Shown here one piece after another: positions 49,579 to 57,780 of a stretch of DNA of 64,000 nt. The DNA lies in assembly GCF_008086045.1 (NCBI RefSeq), contig NZ_VSEY01000010.1, forward strand, positions 62,001 through 126,000. The letters are read 5' to 3'. The notes beneath the pieces were generated by a model that worked only from the letters and a program-made list of their open reading frames with translations, was not told the origin of the DNA and did no database searches. How positions within the stretch are numbered: position 1 is the stretch's first letter; each line of letters opens with the position of its first letter. Position numbers and translations under genes: made by a program. This stretch comes from Nonomuraea sp. PA05 (lineage in GTDB: Bacteria; Actinomycetota; Actinomycetes; Streptosporangiales; Streptosporangiaceae).

Positions 49579-50126
49579 TGGACCGGCTGCCGCTCCACCA
49601 CGACCTGTACCTGATCGCTCACGACCCGGCGGGCAGGCCGCTCGTCCACCAGTCGTCGCTGGCCCTCGGGCTGGCCGGCGCCGCCCTGCTCGACCTGCTG
49701 CTCGCCGGCCGTCCCGTCCCCGCCGACCCCAGGGCCGAGCTGAAACAGGCGGTGGCGGACGGGTTCTACGACCGCACCCGCGAGGGCCTGCTCGACTCGG
49801 GGGTGCTCGTCCGGGTGAGCAAACGGCGCATGGGGGTGCTGCCGTACACGCGTTACGAGCTCGCGGACATCGCCTCGGTCGTGCGGGCCTCCTCGGGGGT
49901 GCGCTCGGCGGTCGAGGGCTGGAAACCGCCGGACGCGCGCTGCGCCGGGCTGTGCGGCCTGGTGGCGGTGCTGCGGCTGGAGCCGGAGCTCTACCTCGAC
50001 CAGCCGTCGGGCCAGCTGGTCTCCCGGCTGCGGGAGATCGCCGCGGCGGCTGGCCCGCTGGTCGCGGAGCTGGTGGAGATCGTGGACACGCTGGTCGCCG
50101 AGGCGGCGATCGCCGTGTATCGCTGA
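49578..50126 (+). CDS. GPP34-family phosphoprotein-like protein
   Basis: 182 residues. Family features are LPLHHDLYLIAHDPAGRPLV at the start, an Ala/Leu-rich helix, and a C-terminal helical region. Eukaryotic GOLPH3/GPP34 binds phosphoinositides at the Golgi; the bacterial role is unknown, though a membrane-surface function is assumed. It is translationally coupled to the APC permease. Confidence 0.8.
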   Translation: MDRLPLHHDLYLIAHDPAGRPLVHQSSLALGLAGAALLDLLLAGRPVPADPRAELKQAVADGFYDRTREGLLDSGVLVRVSKRRMGVLPYTRYELADIASVVRASSGVRSAVEGWKPPDARCAGLCGLVAVLRLEPELYLDQPSGQLVSRLREIAAAAGPLVAELVEIVDTLVAEAAIAVYR

Positions 50127-50238
50127 TCCGCCGGTCGCCGTGTATCGGTGACCGGCTTCATGGACGATGCCCCTTATGCGAGTTACGCTCCGCTGGCTAC
50201 CAGTCGGGGGACTTCACCAGCTCGCATGGGGGGATTCC

Positions 50239-51492
50239 ATGAGCTACACCCTGTTACGCGGCAGCTTCGTGATCCGGTACCCGGACCTGCCCCGTCAGGG
50301 GCCCGAGCCCGACGGCGACACCGTCAAGTTCCTGCCCGACTCGCCCGCCCTGGTCGAGGCGCTGCCGCGGCGCTCCGGCCGGCCGCCGAACATCAACGCC
50401 CGCGGCGTCTCCGTACGGCTGGAGGCCATCGACGCGCTGGAGACCCACTTCGCGGAGACCCACCAGGAGCTCGACGGGGCGAACGCGGCCCGCGACGAGC
50501 TGCTGCGCCTGCTCGGCTTCACCGGCGTGCGCTTCTGGGAGGACCTGCCGAACAAGGTGCGCGCCGCCGACCAGGACTCCATCCGCGGCCACGTGCTCAC
50601 CAACGGCGTCGACGCCAACGGGCGGCTGATCGCCTTCGTCTTCGCGGGCGACCACCAGGGGGCGGACGGGACCACCGTGTTCCTGGACGGGCCGCTGGTG
50701 GATCGTTCCGCCAACGCGCGGCTGCTGGCCGCCGGGCTGGTCTACCCGGCCTTCTACGCCACGCTGCCCGCCGAGCTGCGCACGCATCTGGCCGAGGTGT
50801 CGCAGGCGGCCCGGCGCAAGGCCATCGGCATCTGGCCCCGCTCGACGGCCGACCCGAACGGCGCCGCCACCGTGAGGGACCTGAACGGGCTGGAACGGCT
50901 GGTGATCTGGCCGAAGCTGTTCCGGCGCGTCGTGCCGTACCTGGCGGCGGGGTTCCCCGACTTCGACGGCTTCGACGCGTGGCTGCGCGCGGACCCGGTC
51001 AACCGGGACGACGAGCTGTTCCTCATCCCCAAGCTCGAACGCGGCAACCTGCACGACGTCGTCAGAGGGTCGGGGCAGCAGATCCAGCTCACCATGTGGC
51101 CGGAGGACTTCATCATCAGCCCGGACCCGGCGCCGCCCGGCACCCCGGTCAAGCCGCCGCTCGTCGCCGCCGGGGACGTGATCATCGTGGCCGCCCTGCC
51201 CGACCCGGTCGGCGCCGATCGCGGCAACGAGACCGTCACGCTGCTGAACCGCACGTCAGGGACGCTCGACCTCGGCGGCTGGGCCCTGACAGACGCGGCC
51301 GGCGGGCGCAAGCCCCTGACCGGCGGCATCGACGGCGGCGCCGCGCTGCGGGTGACGCTGGACTCCGCGGTGCAGCTCGGCAACCAGGGGGACACGATCA
51401 TCCTGGTGGACGATGAGGGGGCGACGATCGATCAGGTGACGTACAAGGCGGAGCAGGTGAAGGCGGGCCGCACGATCTGCTTCGGCCGCTGA
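50239..51492 (+). CDS. SNase-like domain plus lamin-tail domain protein
   Basis: 417 residues; ATG at 50239 after GGGGGGATT. Residues 30-210 carry staphylococcal-nuclease-like features: GDTVKFLPDSP, then NARGVSVRLEAIDALETHF (the R-x-E pattern) and ARRKAIGIWPRS. Residues 300-417 match the lamin-tail fold (GNETVTLLNRTSGTLDLGGWALTDAAGGRK; LGNQGDTIILVDDEG; DQVTYKAEQ). No signal peptide is apparent, which is unusual for a protein with a lamin-tail domain. It may bind or cleave nucleic acid; catalysis is not certain because the active-site pattern is only partly clear. A terminator follows at 51500. Confidence 0.75.
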   Translation: MSYTLLRGSFVIRYPDLPRQGPEPDGDTVKFLPDSPALVEALPRRSGRPPNINARGVSVRLEAIDALETHFAETHQELDGANAARDELLRLLGFTGVRFWEDLPNKVRAADQDSIRGHVLTNGVDANGRLIAFVFAGDHQGADGTTVFLDGPLVDRSANARLLAAGLVYPAFYATLPAELRTHLAEVSQAARRKAIGIWPRSTADPNGAATVRDLNGLERLVIWPKLFRRVVPYLAAGFPDFDGFDAWLRADPVNRDDELFLIPKLERGNLHDVVRGSGQQIQLTMWPEDFIISPDPAPPGTPVKPPLVAAGDVIIVAALPDPVGADRGNETVTLLNRTSGTLDLGGWALTDAAGGRKPLTGGIDGGAALRVTLDSAVQLGNQGDTIILVDDEGATIDQVTYKAEQVKAGRTICFGR

Positions 51493-51499
51493 GCCGTTC

Positions 51500-51533
51500 G
51501 GGACGGGCCGTCAGGAGCCCGGCGGTCCGTCCC
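51500..51533 (+). terminator. Terminator after the SNase/lamin-tail gene
   Basis: GGGACGGGCCG and CGGTCCGTCCC form an 11-bp stem with one mismatch, eight bases after the stop codon, and a TTTC follows. Confidence 0.6.
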
Positions 51534-51684
51534 TTTCATGTCGAGCGAGAGCATTTCAGCAGCGGACGCCATCGGCGCACGCTGTTTCCCATAGTCTCGT
51601 CCTGACCGGGAAAGCGCGAAACAATCCACAAGACGGGCAAACAGCAATTTGCCCTCTTTTCTTGGGATATTCCGGGAGGGCGCC

Positions 51685-52554
51685 GTGGCCTACCAACCGG
51701 GTTCGAGCCGCTTCTGCCAGCGCTGCGGATCGCACGTCGGCACCCTGGCCCAGTGCCCGCGCTGCCGTGCCGAGCAGGGGCCGCAGGAGCAGCCGACCGC
51801 GTCCTTCTCCACCGGCCCCGAGCCCGCGCGGCTGCGGAGCCGGCCGCCGGCGTGGCGGCGCGCACCGGTCCTGATCAGCCTGGCCGTGGCCGTGCTCGCG
51901 TTCGTCCTGACCTGGTGGTTCGTGACCGCCAACCCGTCGCAGCCGATCCAGAACACCGGCGCGGGCCAGGGCGTCGCCCCCAGCAGCCCCGAGACCAGCC
52001 CGGAGAGCAGCCCGGAGAGCAGCCCGGAGAGCAGCCCGGAGAGCAGCACTGAGGACGCGCTCGAGAGCCCTCCGACCAGCAGCACCCCGACCGGCCGTTC
52101 CTCGGGGCGGGCGGCCAGGCAGCAGGCCGAGCGGCTGGACGAGCTGTTGTCGAGCAGCAACGAAGCCCGCTCCAGCCTCTCCGACGCCATCGCCGCCGCC
52201 ACCCGGTGCGACCCCGGCGGCGTCCAGGCCATCCGCGACATCACCACCAGCCGCCGCGACCAGCTCGCCACCGCTCAGACACTCGGCGTGGACGCGCTGA
52301 GGGGCGGGGCCCGGCTCAAGGACGCCCTGGTGGACGCGCTCGACGCCTCCCACGACGCCGACTCCGCGTTCCTGGCCTGGGCCGGGCGGCACGTGGCGGG
52401 CGGCTGCGAGGCGCCGGTGGAGGGCGACCGCGACTACCGGCGGGGCCTGGACAGGTCGGAGGCGGCGCAGGAGGCGAAAACGCGTTTCGCGGCGGCGTGG
52501 CGTCCGATCGCGGAGACGTACGACCTCACGGTCTGGAAACCCGACCAGATTTGA
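51685..52554 (+). CDS. Zinc-ribbon membrane protein with SPES repeats
   Basis: 289 residues; GTG after GGGAGGGCGCC. Residues 8-28 hold a zinc ribbon (FCQRCGSHVGTLAQCPRC). One membrane segment at about 63-83 (VLISLAVAVLAFVLTWWFV) puts the ribbon inside and the rest outside. A Ser/Pro/Glu repeat (about 105-120) is followed by a helical extracellular domain with Cys residues (TRCDPG, GGCEAP). Function unknown; the layout suggests a sensor or scaffold. Confidence 0.75.
   Translation: MAYQPGSSRFCQRCGSHVGTLAQCPRCRAEQGPQEQPTASFSTGPEPARLRSRPPAWRRAPVLISLAVAVLAFVLTWWFVTANPSQPIQNTGAGQGVAPSSPETSPESSPESSPESSPESSTEDALESPPTSSTPTGRSSGRAARQQAERLDELLSSSNEARSSLSDAIAAATRCDPGGVQAIRDITTSRRDQLATAQTLGVDALRGGARLKDALVDALDASHDADSAFLAWAGRHVAGGCEAPVEGDRDYRRGLDRSEAAQEAKTRFAAAWRPIAETYDLTVWKPDQI
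51997..52044 (+). repeat. Four 12-bp tandem repeats encoding SPES
   Basis: Exact copies of AGCCCGGAGAGC lie in the extracytoplasmic linker of the zinc-ribbon membrane protein, so length variation among strains is likely. Confidence 0.85.
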
Positions 52555-52614
52555 TCTCGCGCCATTTCCCGCGACCGGACAATATGGTTCAGTCGGCGAA
52601 ACGAAGGAGTAAGC

Positions 52615-53208
52615 ATGTTCATGTTCATGCCGCGCTCTCTGTTCAGGCTGGCGGTCGGCGCGGCGGCGGGTTACCTGCTCGCAGTCCGCCCGTGGCACCT
52701 GCGGTGGGGTGCCGACGACCGTGAGGTCCACGCGGACATGCCCGGCGACGACCTCGTCGCGCAGCCGCAGTACCAGGCCACCCGGGCGATCACCGTCGAG
52801 GCGCCCCCGGCCGCCGTCTGGGCCTGGCTGGTCCAGCTCGGCGGCGGTTACCAGCCCGACTCCCCGCCGCGCCCCGCGACGAGCGGGCACGAGGAGCCGC
52901 CCGCGCAGGAGCCGCAGGATCTCAAGGTCGGTGACACCATGCGGGGCGGGCCCGGGTTCGTGGTGGAGCAGATCGAGCCGCCGCAGACCCTGGTGATGGC
53001 GGTGCGCGGCGAGGACGCCACCACCACCTGCTCCGTCTCGCTGCGCGGCACCGAGGACGGCAGGACCCGGATGATCTTCCGGGTGCGCATCCGCGCGCAG
53101 CCGGGCGTGCGCGGCACCACGTACCTGGCGATGCAGGACGTCGGCGACTTCCTCACGGTGCGCCGCCAGATGCTGACCATCAAGGAGCGCGCCGAGTCCG
53201 CCCGCTGA
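52615..53208 (+). CDS. SRPBCC-family protein with N-terminal membrane segment
   Basis: 197 residues. A hydrophobic start (SLFRLAVGAAAGYLLAV) is followed by an SRPBCC/Bet v1-like domain (ITVEAPPAAVWAWLVQLGG; GFVVEQIEPPQTLVMAV; TYLAMQDVGDFLTVRRQML). AAGGAG precedes the ATG. These domains bind hydrophobic ligands. No pathway is indicated by the neighbours. The strong terminator at 53217 ends the transcript. Confidence 0.8.
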   Translation: MFMFMPRSLFRLAVGAAAGYLLAVRPWHLRWGADDREVHADMPGDDLVAQPQYQATRAITVEAPPAAVWAWLVQLGGGYQPDSPPRPATSGHEEPPAQEPQDLKVGDTMRGGPGFVVEQIEPPQTLVMAVRGEDATTTCSVSLRGTEDGRTRMIFRVRIRAQPGVRGTTYLAMQDVGDFLTVRRQMLTIKERAESAR

Positions 53209-53216
53209 CCGATCAA

Positions 53217-53250
53217 CACGAGCGCCCCCGGGGCTACGGGGGCGCTCGTG
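53217..53250. terminator. Strong hairpin terminator after the SRPBCC gene
   Basis: CACGAGCGCCCCCG, a six-base loop, and its exact reverse complement form a 14-bp stem right after the stop codon, extended by an imperfect TCAA/TTGA pair. Confidence 0.75.
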
Positions 53251-53313
53251 GTTGACGGGGGCACCCTTGGGCGCTTACGGTCTCGGCGATCGACGAAATA
53301 TATCGTCACGTAT

Positions 53314-53326
53314 CCGAAACTTTCGG
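53314..53326. promoter_or_regulatory. Palindromic operator overlapping the GH30 ribosome site
   Basis: CCGAAACTTTCGG is a perfect 6+1+6 palindrome with the core GAAACTTTC also found before the chitinase at 13268. It overlaps the GGAGG ribosome site, ten bases before the GH30 ATG, so binding would interfere with transcription near the start. A related 17-bp palindrome, CGCTGAAAGTTTCAGCG, lies inside the gene at 54459-54475. Confidence 0.5.
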
Positions 53327-53335
53327 AGGCGCGCC

Positions 53336-54667
53336 ATGTTGCGAGGACTCGTCGCGATCAGCCTGCTCGGCTTACCGGCGGTGCATCCGGCACATCCCGC
53401 CGACCCCCCGGCCATCACTGTGAACGAGCGCGTCCGGCACCAGGAGATCGACGGCTTCGGCGTCTCCCAGGCGTTCCGGCGCAACGAGCTGCTCGAAGCC
53501 CTCCCGGCGGACAAGCAGCGGGAGGTCCTCGACCTGTGGTTCGACCGGAGCAAGGGCGCCGGGCTGAGCATCCTGCGGCTCGGCATCGGCTCCTCCCCCA
53601 CCGGCAGCCCGTACGACCACATGGTGTCGATCCAGCCCGACGACCCGGGCGGCCCCGACGCCCCGCCGAAGTATGTCTGGGACGGCGACGACAACAGCCA
53701 GGTCTGGGTGGCCAAGGAGGCCCAGAGGTACGGGGTGAAGCGCTTCTTCGCCGACGCCTGGAGCGCCCCCGGCTACATGAAGGACAACGGCGACGACAAG
53801 AACGGCGGCACGCTGCTGCCCGAGTGGCAGCGCGCCTACGCGAACTACCTGGTCGCCTACACGAAGTTCTACGCCAGGGAAGGCATCAGGATCACCGACC
53901 TCGGGTTCACGAACGAGCCCGACTGGACGGCCACGTACGCCTCCATGCGCTTCACCCCCGAGCAGGCCGCCGAGTTCGTCAAGGTGCTCGGGCCGATCGC
54001 CAGGAACACGCGGCTGGTCTGCTGCGACTCGTTCGGCTGGAACGAGGCCAAGGCGTACACGGCGGCGATCGAGGCCGACCCCGAGGCCCGCCGCTGGGTC
54101 AAGACGCACACCGGCCACACCTACGCCAGCCCCGTGGACGGCCCGCTGCCGACGGACAGGAAGACCTGGATGTCGGAGTGGAACCCCAACGGCACCACCT
54201 GGAACGAGGCCTGGGACGACGGCAGCGGCTACGACGGCTTCACGATCGCGCAGGCCGTGCACGACGCGCTCACCCTGGGCGAGGTCAGCGCCTACGTCTA
54301 CTGGCTGGGCGGCTCGCGCGGCGCGACCAGGGCGCTGCTCCAGCTCGACGAGGTGGCCAGGGAGTACCACGTGTCGAAGCGGCTGTGGGCGCTGGCCGCC
54401 TACAGCAGGTTCATCCGGCCCGGGGCGGTCCGGGTGGAGGCGAGCGCGGCCGACCCGGCGCTGAAAGTTTCAGCGTTCCGCAACGCCGACGGCTCGCGCG
54501 TGGTCGTGGTGCTCAACACCGGCACCGCTCCCGTCACGTGGAAGGGCGTGCACGGCCGGGCGACCGCGTACGTCACCGACAACACCAACGACCTCACCCC
54601 GTCGGCCGTGACGGGCCGCACGGTGACGCTCCAGCCGCGGGCGCTCACCACCATCGTGATCAAGTGA
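53336..54667 (+). CDS. Secreted GH30-family glycoside hydrolase
   Basis: 443 residues with a short Sec signal (LRGLVAISLLGLPAVHPAHPA). The catalytic domain has the start EIDGFGVSQAFRRNELL, acid/base E194 (GFTNEPDW) and nucleophile E281 (MSEWNP). A beta side-domain follows (from about 365; SAFRNADGSRVVVVLNTG). GH30 members cleave glucosylceramide, glucuronoxylan, or beta-1,6-glucan/galactan; which one is not clear. A terminator follows. The convergent importer-ROK-oxidoreductase genes may take up and metabolise its product. Confidence 0.9.
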   Translation: MLRGLVAISLLGLPAVHPAHPADPPAITVNERVRHQEIDGFGVSQAFRRNELLEALPADKQREVLDLWFDRSKGAGLSILRLGIGSSPTGSPYDHMVSIQPDDPGGPDAPPKYVWDGDDNSQVWVAKEAQRYGVKRFFADAWSAPGYMKDNGDDKNGGTLLPEWQRAYANYLVAYTKFYAREGIRITDLGFTNEPDWTATYASMRFTPEQAAEFVKVLGPIARNTRLVCCDSFGWNEAKAYTAAIEADPEARRWVKTHTGHTYASPVDGPLPTDRKTWMSEWNPNGTTWNEAWDDGSGYDGFTIAQAVHDALTLGEVSAYVYWLGGSRGATRALLQLDEVAREYHVSKRLWALAAYSRFIRPGAVRVEASAADPALKVSAFRNADGSRVVVVLNTGTAPVTWKGVHGRATAYVTDNTNDLTPSAVTGRTVTLQPRALTTIVIK

Positions 54668-54690
54668 GGCGTGATCAAGTAGGACGTTGG

Positions 54691-54720
54691 ACCCGGCGAG
54701 AGGCGCAGCTCTCGCCGGGT
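54691..54720. terminator. Bidirectional terminator between GH30 and the ABC operon
   Basis: ACCCGGCGAGAG, GCGCAG loop, CTCTCGCCGGGT: a perfect 12-bp stem between the convergent genes, directly before the permease stop codon. Confidence 0.75.
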
Positions 54721-55536
54721 TCAGCCCTTCGTCCCGGTGTGGGCGATGCCCTGGATGAACTGCCGCTGCAGGAAGACGAACACCGCGATCACCGGCAGCG
54801 AGGCGATCAGCGAGCCGGCCATCAGCACCGGATAGTCGGTCTGGTACTGCCCCTGGAGCGCGGCCAGCCCGGCCGACAGCGTCATCTTCTCCGGGTCGGT
54901 GTTGACCACCAGTGGCCAGAAGAGGTCGTTCCACGCCCACAGCAGCGTGAGCACGGCCAGCGCGACCAGCCCCGGCCTGGCCAGCGGCAGCATGATCGAC
55001 CAGTAGATCCGCCACGGCCCCGCCCCGTCCAGCCGCGCCGCCTCCTCGATCTCACGCGGCAGCCCCAGGAAGAACTGCCGCAGCAGGAACACCCCGAACG
55101 CGCTGAACAACCCCGGCACGATGATCGCCTGGAGGCTGTTCAGCCAGCCCAGCGCGGACATGATCTGGTACTGCGGGATCACGAAGAGCTGCGGCGGCAC
55201 CATGAGCACCGACAGGAACAGGCCGAACAGCAGGTTCCTGCCGGGGAAGCGGAGCCTGGCGAAGGCGTAGGCGGCCATCGAGCAGAACAGCACCTGCCCG
55301 GCCACCCGCCCCGCGGCCATCACCACGGTGTTGAGGAACTGCTCGCCGAACGGCAGCAGGTCGAAGACCTTCGCGTAGTTGTCCCAGCGGCCCTCGGGCA
55401 GGAACGTCGGCGGCACCGCGGTGGCGCTGCTCAGCGTCTTGAGCGAGGTGATGATCTGCCAGGCGAACGGCGCCACCATCAGCAGCGACGAGATGATCAG
55501 AACGGCGTGCACGCCCAGCGGGCGACGCTCAGACAT
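54721..55536 (-). CDS. Sugar ABC transporter permease (CUT1, MalG-like)
   Basis: 271 residues with six membrane segments and the EAA loop EEAARLDGAGPWRIYWSIMLPLARP near residue 160. Its start overlaps the upstream permease gene by 8 bp. It ends in QFIQGIAHTGTKG as usual for the group. No ATPase gene is present in the operon, so a shared MsiK-type ATPase is expected. Confidence 0.93.
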   Translation of the reverse strand: MSERRPLGVHAVLIISSLLMVAPFAWQIITSLKTLSSATAVPPTFLPEGRWDNYAKVFDLLPFGEQFLNTVVMAAGRVAGQVLFCSMAAYAFARLRFPGRNLLFGLFLSVLMVPPQLFVIPQYQIMSALGWLNSLQAIIVPGLFSAFGVFLLRQFFLGLPREIEEAARLDGAGPWRIYWSIMLPLARPGLVALAVLTLLWAWNDLFWPLVVNTDPEKMTLSAGLAALQGQYQTDYPVLMAGSLIASLPVIAVFVFLQRQFIQGIAHTGTKG

Positions 55537-56449
55537 AGTGCACCCACCTGCGCTGGAGCCGGAACTGCAGGATCGTCAGCACCGCGATGAGCAGCAGCAG
55601 CGCCATCACGATGGCGGCGGCGTAGCCGCGGTCGTTCGTCACGAACGCGCGCTCGTAGAAGAGCTGCACGACGGTCTGCAACCGCGTGTACGCCGGGTTG
55701 GCCCGCGCCGCCTGCCCGGAACCGGTCATCACGAAGACCAGGTCGAACAGTTGCAGCGAGCCGATCACCGAGACGATCGAGATGAAGAACGCGGTCGGCG
55801 ACAACATCGGCAGCGTGATGCTGAAGAACTGGCGGACGCGGCCGGCCCCGTCCATGGACGCCGCCTCGTACAGCTCCTTGGGGATGGCCTGCATGCCGGC
55901 CAGGAAGATGATCAGGTTGTAGCCGACGCTGCTCCAGACGCCCACCACGATCAGCGCGTACAGGGCGGTGGCCGGATCGGCGATCCAGTTGGGGCCGTCG
56001 ATGCCGGCGAGTGAGAGCACCTGGTTGATCAGGCCGTAGTCGCCGTTGTAGAGCCAGCGCCAGAGCATCGCGACCGCGACCGGCATGGTCACCACGGGCA
56101 GGAAGAACGCCGTGCGGTACAGCGTCACGCCGCCCAGCCCCGGCCGGTTGAGCAGCGCGGCGAACACGATCGCCAGCGGGATGCCGAGCAGGCCCAGCAC
56201 GGTGTAGGTGAGCGTGTTGAGCACCGCCTGCCCCACCTCGGGGTCGCTGATCAGGCGGGTGTAGTTCGCCAGGCCCGTCCAGGTGTGCCCGCCGAACACG
56301 CCCCACTCCGTGAAGGAGAAGTAGGCGGTCTGCAGGACGGGCCACAGGTAGAAGACGGCCAGGCCGAGCCCGGTGGGGGCGATGAACGCGTACCCCCACA
56401 GGGCCTCGGTCCACGGTCTGCGGCTCGCCACGTGTTTGCTGCGTGTCAT
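55529..56449 (-). CDS. Sugar ABC transporter permease (CUT1, MalF-like)
   Basis: 306 residues, six membrane segments, EAA loop YEAASMDGAGRVRQFFSITLPMLSP at about 210-235. The ATG overlaps the binding-protein stop (ATGA). Together with the next permease it should form the membrane pore of the importer. Confidence 0.93.
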   Translation of the reverse strand: MTRSKHVASRRPWTEALWGYAFIAPTGLGLAVFYLWPVLQTAYFSFTEWGVFGGHTWTGLANYTRLISDPEVGQAVLNTLTYTVLGLLGIPLAIVFAALLNRPGLGGVTLYRTAFFLPVVTMPVAVAMLWRWLYNGDYGLINQVLSLAGIDGPNWIADPATALYALIVVGVWSSVGYNLIIFLAGMQAIPKELYEAASMDGAGRVRQFFSITLPMLSPTAFFISIVSVIGSLQLFDLVFVMTGSGQAARANPAYTRLQTVVQLFYERAFVTNDRGYAAAIVMALLLLIAVLTILQFRLQRRWVHYV

Positions 56450-57699
56450 TCCTTGGCCAGCAGGTCGTTCATCGCCGTCGCGAGATCCGCGGCGGCCTTG
56501 TCGACCGGCACCTCACCGGTCCAGGCCTTGGTCAGGTGGGTGAGCTCGGCCTCCTGCCAGGCGGCGGTGTTCTTGGAGACGGGGTACGGCACCGCGTAGG
56601 CGACCGCGTCCAGGAACGTCTGCAGCTTCCACTCGGGGTGGGCCTTGACCCAGTCCTGCTGGGTGCCGTTGTAGGCCGGGATCGGGCCCTTCTTGCCGAG
56701 GATGTCGGCGGCCTGCTTGGAGCCGAGGAACTTGACGAACGCCGCAGCCTGGGCCGGGTGCTCGGTCTTGGCCGACACGACGTTGGCGACGCCGTGGATG
56801 ATCGTGGCCTGCTTCTCGCCCTTGGGCAGCGGGGCCACGTCCACCTTGTCCTTGGTGTAGTCGTTCTTGCCGAACTCGGCCACGTTCCAGGACCCACCCC
56901 AGTACATCGCCAGTTTGCCGGCCTCGAAGAGCTGCAGCGGGGCGGTGTCGGTCATGGTCTTCAGGTCGGGCGACTGCTTGGCGGCGATGAGGTCGGTCCA
57001 GAACTTCAGGCCCGCGATCGTCTTGGGGTCGGCGTAACCGGACTGCTTGCCGTCCGGGGTGATCACGTGGCCGCCGGCCTGGTAGATCGTGTTGTACTGG
57101 TACTCCTGGAAGCTCGCGAGCTGCGCGCCGACCGCGTAGACGCCCTTCTCGGGGTCGGTGAGCTTGGCGGCTGCCGCGTTGAAGTCGGCCCAGGTCCAGT
57201 CGTCGGCCGGGTACTTCACCTTGGCGGCGTCGAAGAGCGTCTTGTTGTACCAGACGCCCACCGTGTCCATGTCCTTCGGCAGCCCGTACAGCTTGCCCTC
57301 GTAGGTGTAGAGGTCCACCAGGGCTTTGGGGTAGACGGACGTGTCGATCTGCTCCTCGATCGGCTGGATCACGCCGTTGGAGGCGTAGAGCTGGAAGTTG
57401 GGGCCGTTCATCCAGAAGACGTCGGGCGCCGCGCCGCCGCTGACCGCGGCCTTCATCTTCGTCCAGTAGTCGACCCAGGGGGTGAGCTGGACGTCCACGG
57501 TGATGCTCGGGTAGGTCTTGGTGAACTCCGCGGCCAGTTCCTGCATGACCGCCTGCTGGGTGGCGTCCCAGACGCCGTAGGACAGCTTCACCCTCTCCTC
57601 AGGCTGCGTGTCCGTGCCGGCCTGCTCACCGCCGCCGCACGCGGAGGCGAGCAGTGCCACGCAGAGGAGCGCCGCACCGCTCCGTGCCGACTTCCACAT
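56446..57699 (-). CDS. Sugar ABC transporter solute-binding lipoprotein
   Basis: 417 residues. Lipoprotein signal with lipobox LLASACGGG (Cys about 21). The body matches cluster 1 binding proteins (PDVFWMNGPNFQLYASNG; GVWYNKTLFDAA; AMYWGGSWNVAEF). GGAGAGG lies upstream of the ATG. A motif at 57728-57744 in its leader region is shared with the ROK promoter. The ligand may be an oligosaccharide released by the neighbouring GH30 enzyme. Confidence 0.93.
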   Translation of the reverse strand: MWKSARSGAALLCVALLASACGGGEQAGTDTQPEERVKLSYGVWDATQQAVMQELAAEFTKTYPSITVDVQLTPWVDYWTKMKAAVSGGAAPDVFWMNGPNFQLYASNGVIQPIEEQIDTSVYPKALVDLYTYEGKLYGLPKDMDTVGVWYNKTLFDAAKVKYPADDWTWADFNAAAAKLTDPEKGVYAVGAQLASFQEYQYNTIYQAGGHVITPDGKQSGYADPKTIAGLKFWTDLIAAKQSPDLKTMTDTAPLQLFEAGKLAMYWGGSWNVAEFGKNDYTKDKVDVAPLPKGEKQATIIHGVANVVSAKTEHPAQAAAFVKFLGSKQAADILGKKGPIPAYNGTQQDWVKAHPEWKLQTFLDAVAYAVPYPVSKNTAAWQEAELTHLTKAWTGEVPVDKAAADLATAMNDLLAKE

Positions 57700-57727
57700 C
57701 TCCCGGTCCTCTCCTAGAACGTGGGAG

Positions 57728-57744
57728 TAATGATGGAGTCCAGG
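57728..57744. promoter_or_regulatory. Possible ROK regulator site upstream of the importer operon
   Basis: TAATGATGGAGTCCAGG matches the box at 58934-58950 in 13 of 17 bases (TAATGATG-NNN-TCCA-N-G). It lies about 29 bp before the binding-protein start. A common binding site is inferred from the match alone. Confidence 0.4.
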
Positions 57745-57780
57745 GAAATTGTTGGCAAGAGTGGGCGTGTTACAGAACCC

